A stretch of DNA of 18,782 bases from Ettlia oleoabundans. Lineage: Eukaryota; Chlorophyta; Chlorophyceae; Chlamydomonadales. Shown here piece by piece: positions 17,121 to 18,782 of this stretch; the first letter of the stretch is position 1; the number at the start of each line of letters is the position of its first letter. Below the pieces are notes generated by a model. It had not been told where the DNA came from. It saw only the letters and a program-made list of their open reading frames with translations, and searched no databases. Both the position numbers and the translations under genes were made by a program. Location of the stretch: the NCBI GenBank assembly GCA_019693395.1, contig JAAMXP010005399.1, positions 3,642 through 22,423 on the forward strand, read 5' to 3'.

Positions 17121-18433
17121 CGGCGGTGCCAGCAACGGCCCTGATGTGCTGCGGTAGTGAATGCAGAAGCACAGCTTGTTGCTGCCATGGCGAAACCGGC
17201 AGAAAGAATGCGGATGCGGGCAGAGTGTATTTTAGTATGCAGATAGGCAAACAGGCTATAGACCTTTTTAGGCCCTAGCCATCGATCGTGTTGGCTAACC
17301 CAGTACAGGCAGTACCATGGAAAAGCAGAATCATTAGCGACAGACGCATTGGTAGCAAAGTAGTGTTTCAAACTTGAGTGCGCATTGGTGGGCTGCCAAA
17401 TCAATGATCCAACGCTGTTTGTGAGCGTCAATGTGTGCCATATTGTTTCTCGTTTTGTGGTTGTATTTGATGACAGTTCACCTTCTTCACCTTGCCAACT
17501 TCCCCCAGCGCTCGTTTATGATACAGTGCATAGCCACCCTTGTTGCTGAACGCTTGTTACGAGCGTTTGTGTCTCGCTTGTTACGAGTATGCTTGATAGT
17601 TTGTGCCTTCTCGACGTTGCAATTTTTCTGCAACAAGCAATGTACCGCCCCTTCCTAGCAGTAAGTGGGGCGCATCAGGCAAGGTGCTGCTGTATTGCAT
17701 TTCCTAGCAGTAACCGGGGCGCATCAGGCAAGGTGCTGCTGTATTGCATTTCCTAGCAGTAACCGGGGCGCAGCAGGCAAGGTGCTGCTGTATTGCAGCC
17801 GCGATGTTTGTGGGCCGAATCTGCAGCAGCAGGCAAGCTATGCTTGTTGGCTAGTATCAGGTGATCTGGTGATTGGATGCCGGGAGTGCCTTTCACTGGG
17901 ATTACAAGAACAGTGGGTGCAACTGCAAAGCTCCACAACAACTAGTATGGAAAAATGAGTGGCAGCAGAATTATCGATCCAGCCTAACCAGAGCTAGACA
18001 GGTAGCCGGCATGATGAGTCGGTGCAGTAGCTTGCTGGCCAGTCACATGACAAGACCTTACAGTAACGTGATACCATGATTGGCTAGTAAAAAGGCCAAG
18101 GAACGCGGGTGAGGTGGACCCATGAGGGTAACGATGAGTTCAGGCATGCACGGTGCCGAATGAACACAAAGCGGACAACGGGATGGCGGTGCAAGGGGCG
18201 GCAGCCTTGGGTGGTCGACTGTGCAACCGGAATAGCCATTACTAGATCTGACGCTGTGGCATCAGCAAACCAGCTAGCCAGGCAATCAGACAAGCAGCCG
18301 CCAGCCACCTAAACAATTGCAGCCAGGCAGCCAGAAAGCTGCCCCCAGACCCAGCTTTCGCATCCTGCTGTTCCAGCACTTTCCAAAAGGCATACTTCTG
18401 TAGACAAACCGACGATTGCTGTAGGGGCGAGCC
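17121..18433. other. Intergenic region after the ankyrin gene
   Basis: No convincing gene is seen in this 1.3 kb. It holds the 3'-UTR of the ankyrin gene, a short direct repeat 'cgcttgttacgag' (about 17549 and 17576) and a 49-bp triplicate. A 75-codon hydrophobic frame at 17431-17658 starts with ATG but lacks other support. No TGTAA was seen near the ankyrin stop. Confidence 0.5.
17652..17798 (+). repeat. 49-bp tandem repeat, three copies
   Basis: Units start at 17652, 17701 and 17750, each beginning 'ttcctagcagtaa' and ending 'gctgctgtattgca'. Copies differ at only a few positions (agtgggg versus accgggg; gcatcagg versus gcagcagg). The period of 49 is not a multiple of three, so it is not a protein repeat. 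There is no spacer between units, so it is a minisatellite and not a CRISPR-type array. Confidence 0.9.
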
Positions 18434-18782
18434 TCAGACTCCATTTGCAGTCAACTTCTCAGCTGCAAGGCCCGGCGGCCCATCTGACAGCTTAGCCGAG
18501 GGGCGTGAAAGTGCCGACTCCACCGCCATTGTGTATGCCGAGCGCTTGAAGCACTTGCCCACGATCCCAGAGGAGAGGCCCTGGGCCAGATACAGGCCCT
18601 GCCTCTCCACCTGCTCAGCACACGCAGCCAGCACATCTGCGGGCAGGCGAGGGAAGCGGTGCGGTGGCGGCAGGCACTCCAGGGCAAGCACAGCAGCAGC
18701 AGGCGGACACAAGTGGGGCTGGCCTGGAGCATGGCACTTGTGAGGTGACTGAGGGGTGGCAGAGGTGTGGGTGGGAGGGGTG
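18434..18782 (-). CDS. Unidentified coding region, partial (runs off right edge)
   Basis: On the - strand, a frame from the right edge to TGA at 18434 reads as credible protein from about 18690 down: ECLPPPHRFPRLPADVLAAC, AEQVERQGLYLAQGL, KCFKRSAYTMAVESALSRPS, ending AEKLTANGV. Further upstream (about 18700-18760) the more protein-like reading (LTSAMLQASPTCVRLLLL) is in the frame one base earlier in phase. Either an exon begins at the 'ctgcccgcag' near 18646, or a base is missing in the CTG run near 18705. The family is not recognised. Only the 3' end is present, and the ORF stop may instead lie in an intron. Confidence 0.4.
   Translation of the reverse strand, partial: TPPTHTSATPQSPHKCHAPGQPHLCPPAAAVLALECLPPPHRFPRLPADVLAACAEQVERQGLYLAQGLSSGIVGKCFKRSAYTMAVESALSRPSAKLSDGPPGLAAEKLTANGV

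Noticed and set aside
17431..17658. 75-residue hydrophobic frame starting at ATG 17431
   Set aside because: No homology I recognise, no splice or poly(A) context. Composition looks like translated AT-richer non-coding DNA.
17652..17798. CRISPR-like array
   Set aside because: Units are directly adjacent with no unique spacers, and the genome is eukaryotic.
1..18782. tRNA, rRNA or intact transposon genes
   Set aside because: I looked for a tRNA T-loop pattern (GTTCGA/GGTTCAAATCC), rRNA-like conserved stretches, terminal inverted repeats and transposase or reverse-transcriptase motifs, and found none that hold up by eye.

Overview
The window looks like nuclear DNA of a chlorophycean green alga; Scenedesmaceae (Tetradesmus/Scenedesmus-like) is my best guess from composition and gene style, not a proven assignment. 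The reasons are these. Genes are broken by short GT-AG introns of about 95 to 330 bp. Acceptors are mostly of the form 'tgcag'. Coding DNA is moderately GC-rich and full of CAG/GCA codons that give Gln- and Ala-rich proteins. TGTAA polyadenylation-type signals occur. There are eukaryote-only families (RPN13, a MYND finger, coiled coils, ankyrin arrays). I saw no operons, no CRISPR array and no tRNA or rRNA gene.

Layout, left to right. (1) 148-1470 (+): 3' part of a coiled-coil protein gene, cut by the left edge, which is a 21-base C run. (2) 1926-2837 (+): a small protein predicted to begin MGCCYS after splicing of an ATG-only coding exon, followed by Pro/Tyr-rich repeats, a glycine-zipper segment and a polar tail. 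(3) 3327-4011 (+): a second small Pro-rich protein beginning MGACCC. (4) 4414 to about 8590 (-): a large helical protein ending in a MYND zinc finger, at least five exons, with three places where the reading register changes inside an apparent exon. (5) 8946-10521 (-): a clear five-exon gene for the proteasomal ubiquitin receptor RPN13. (6) 11667-14104 (+): a protein with a CxxC pair, a helix-turn-helix-like segment and a long Gln-rich tail. (7) 14182-14949 (+): a Gln-rich open frame that may be the 5' exon of the next gene. (8) 15000-17120 (+): an ankyrin-repeat protein. (9) 17121-18433: non-coding, with a 49-bp unit repeated three times. (10) 18434 to the right edge (-): a partial unidentified coding region.

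Only RPN13 has an established pathway role (26S proteasome, ubiquitin recognition and UCH37 docking). The MYND and ankyrin proteins are typical of protein-protein interaction families expanded in algae. The two adjacent Cys-rich N-termini suggest membrane-anchored small proteins. All exon joins were made by hand from splice motifs and phase, so they are hypotheses until transcript data are aligned. The join sets for RPN13 and the coiled-coil gene are fully phase-consistent.
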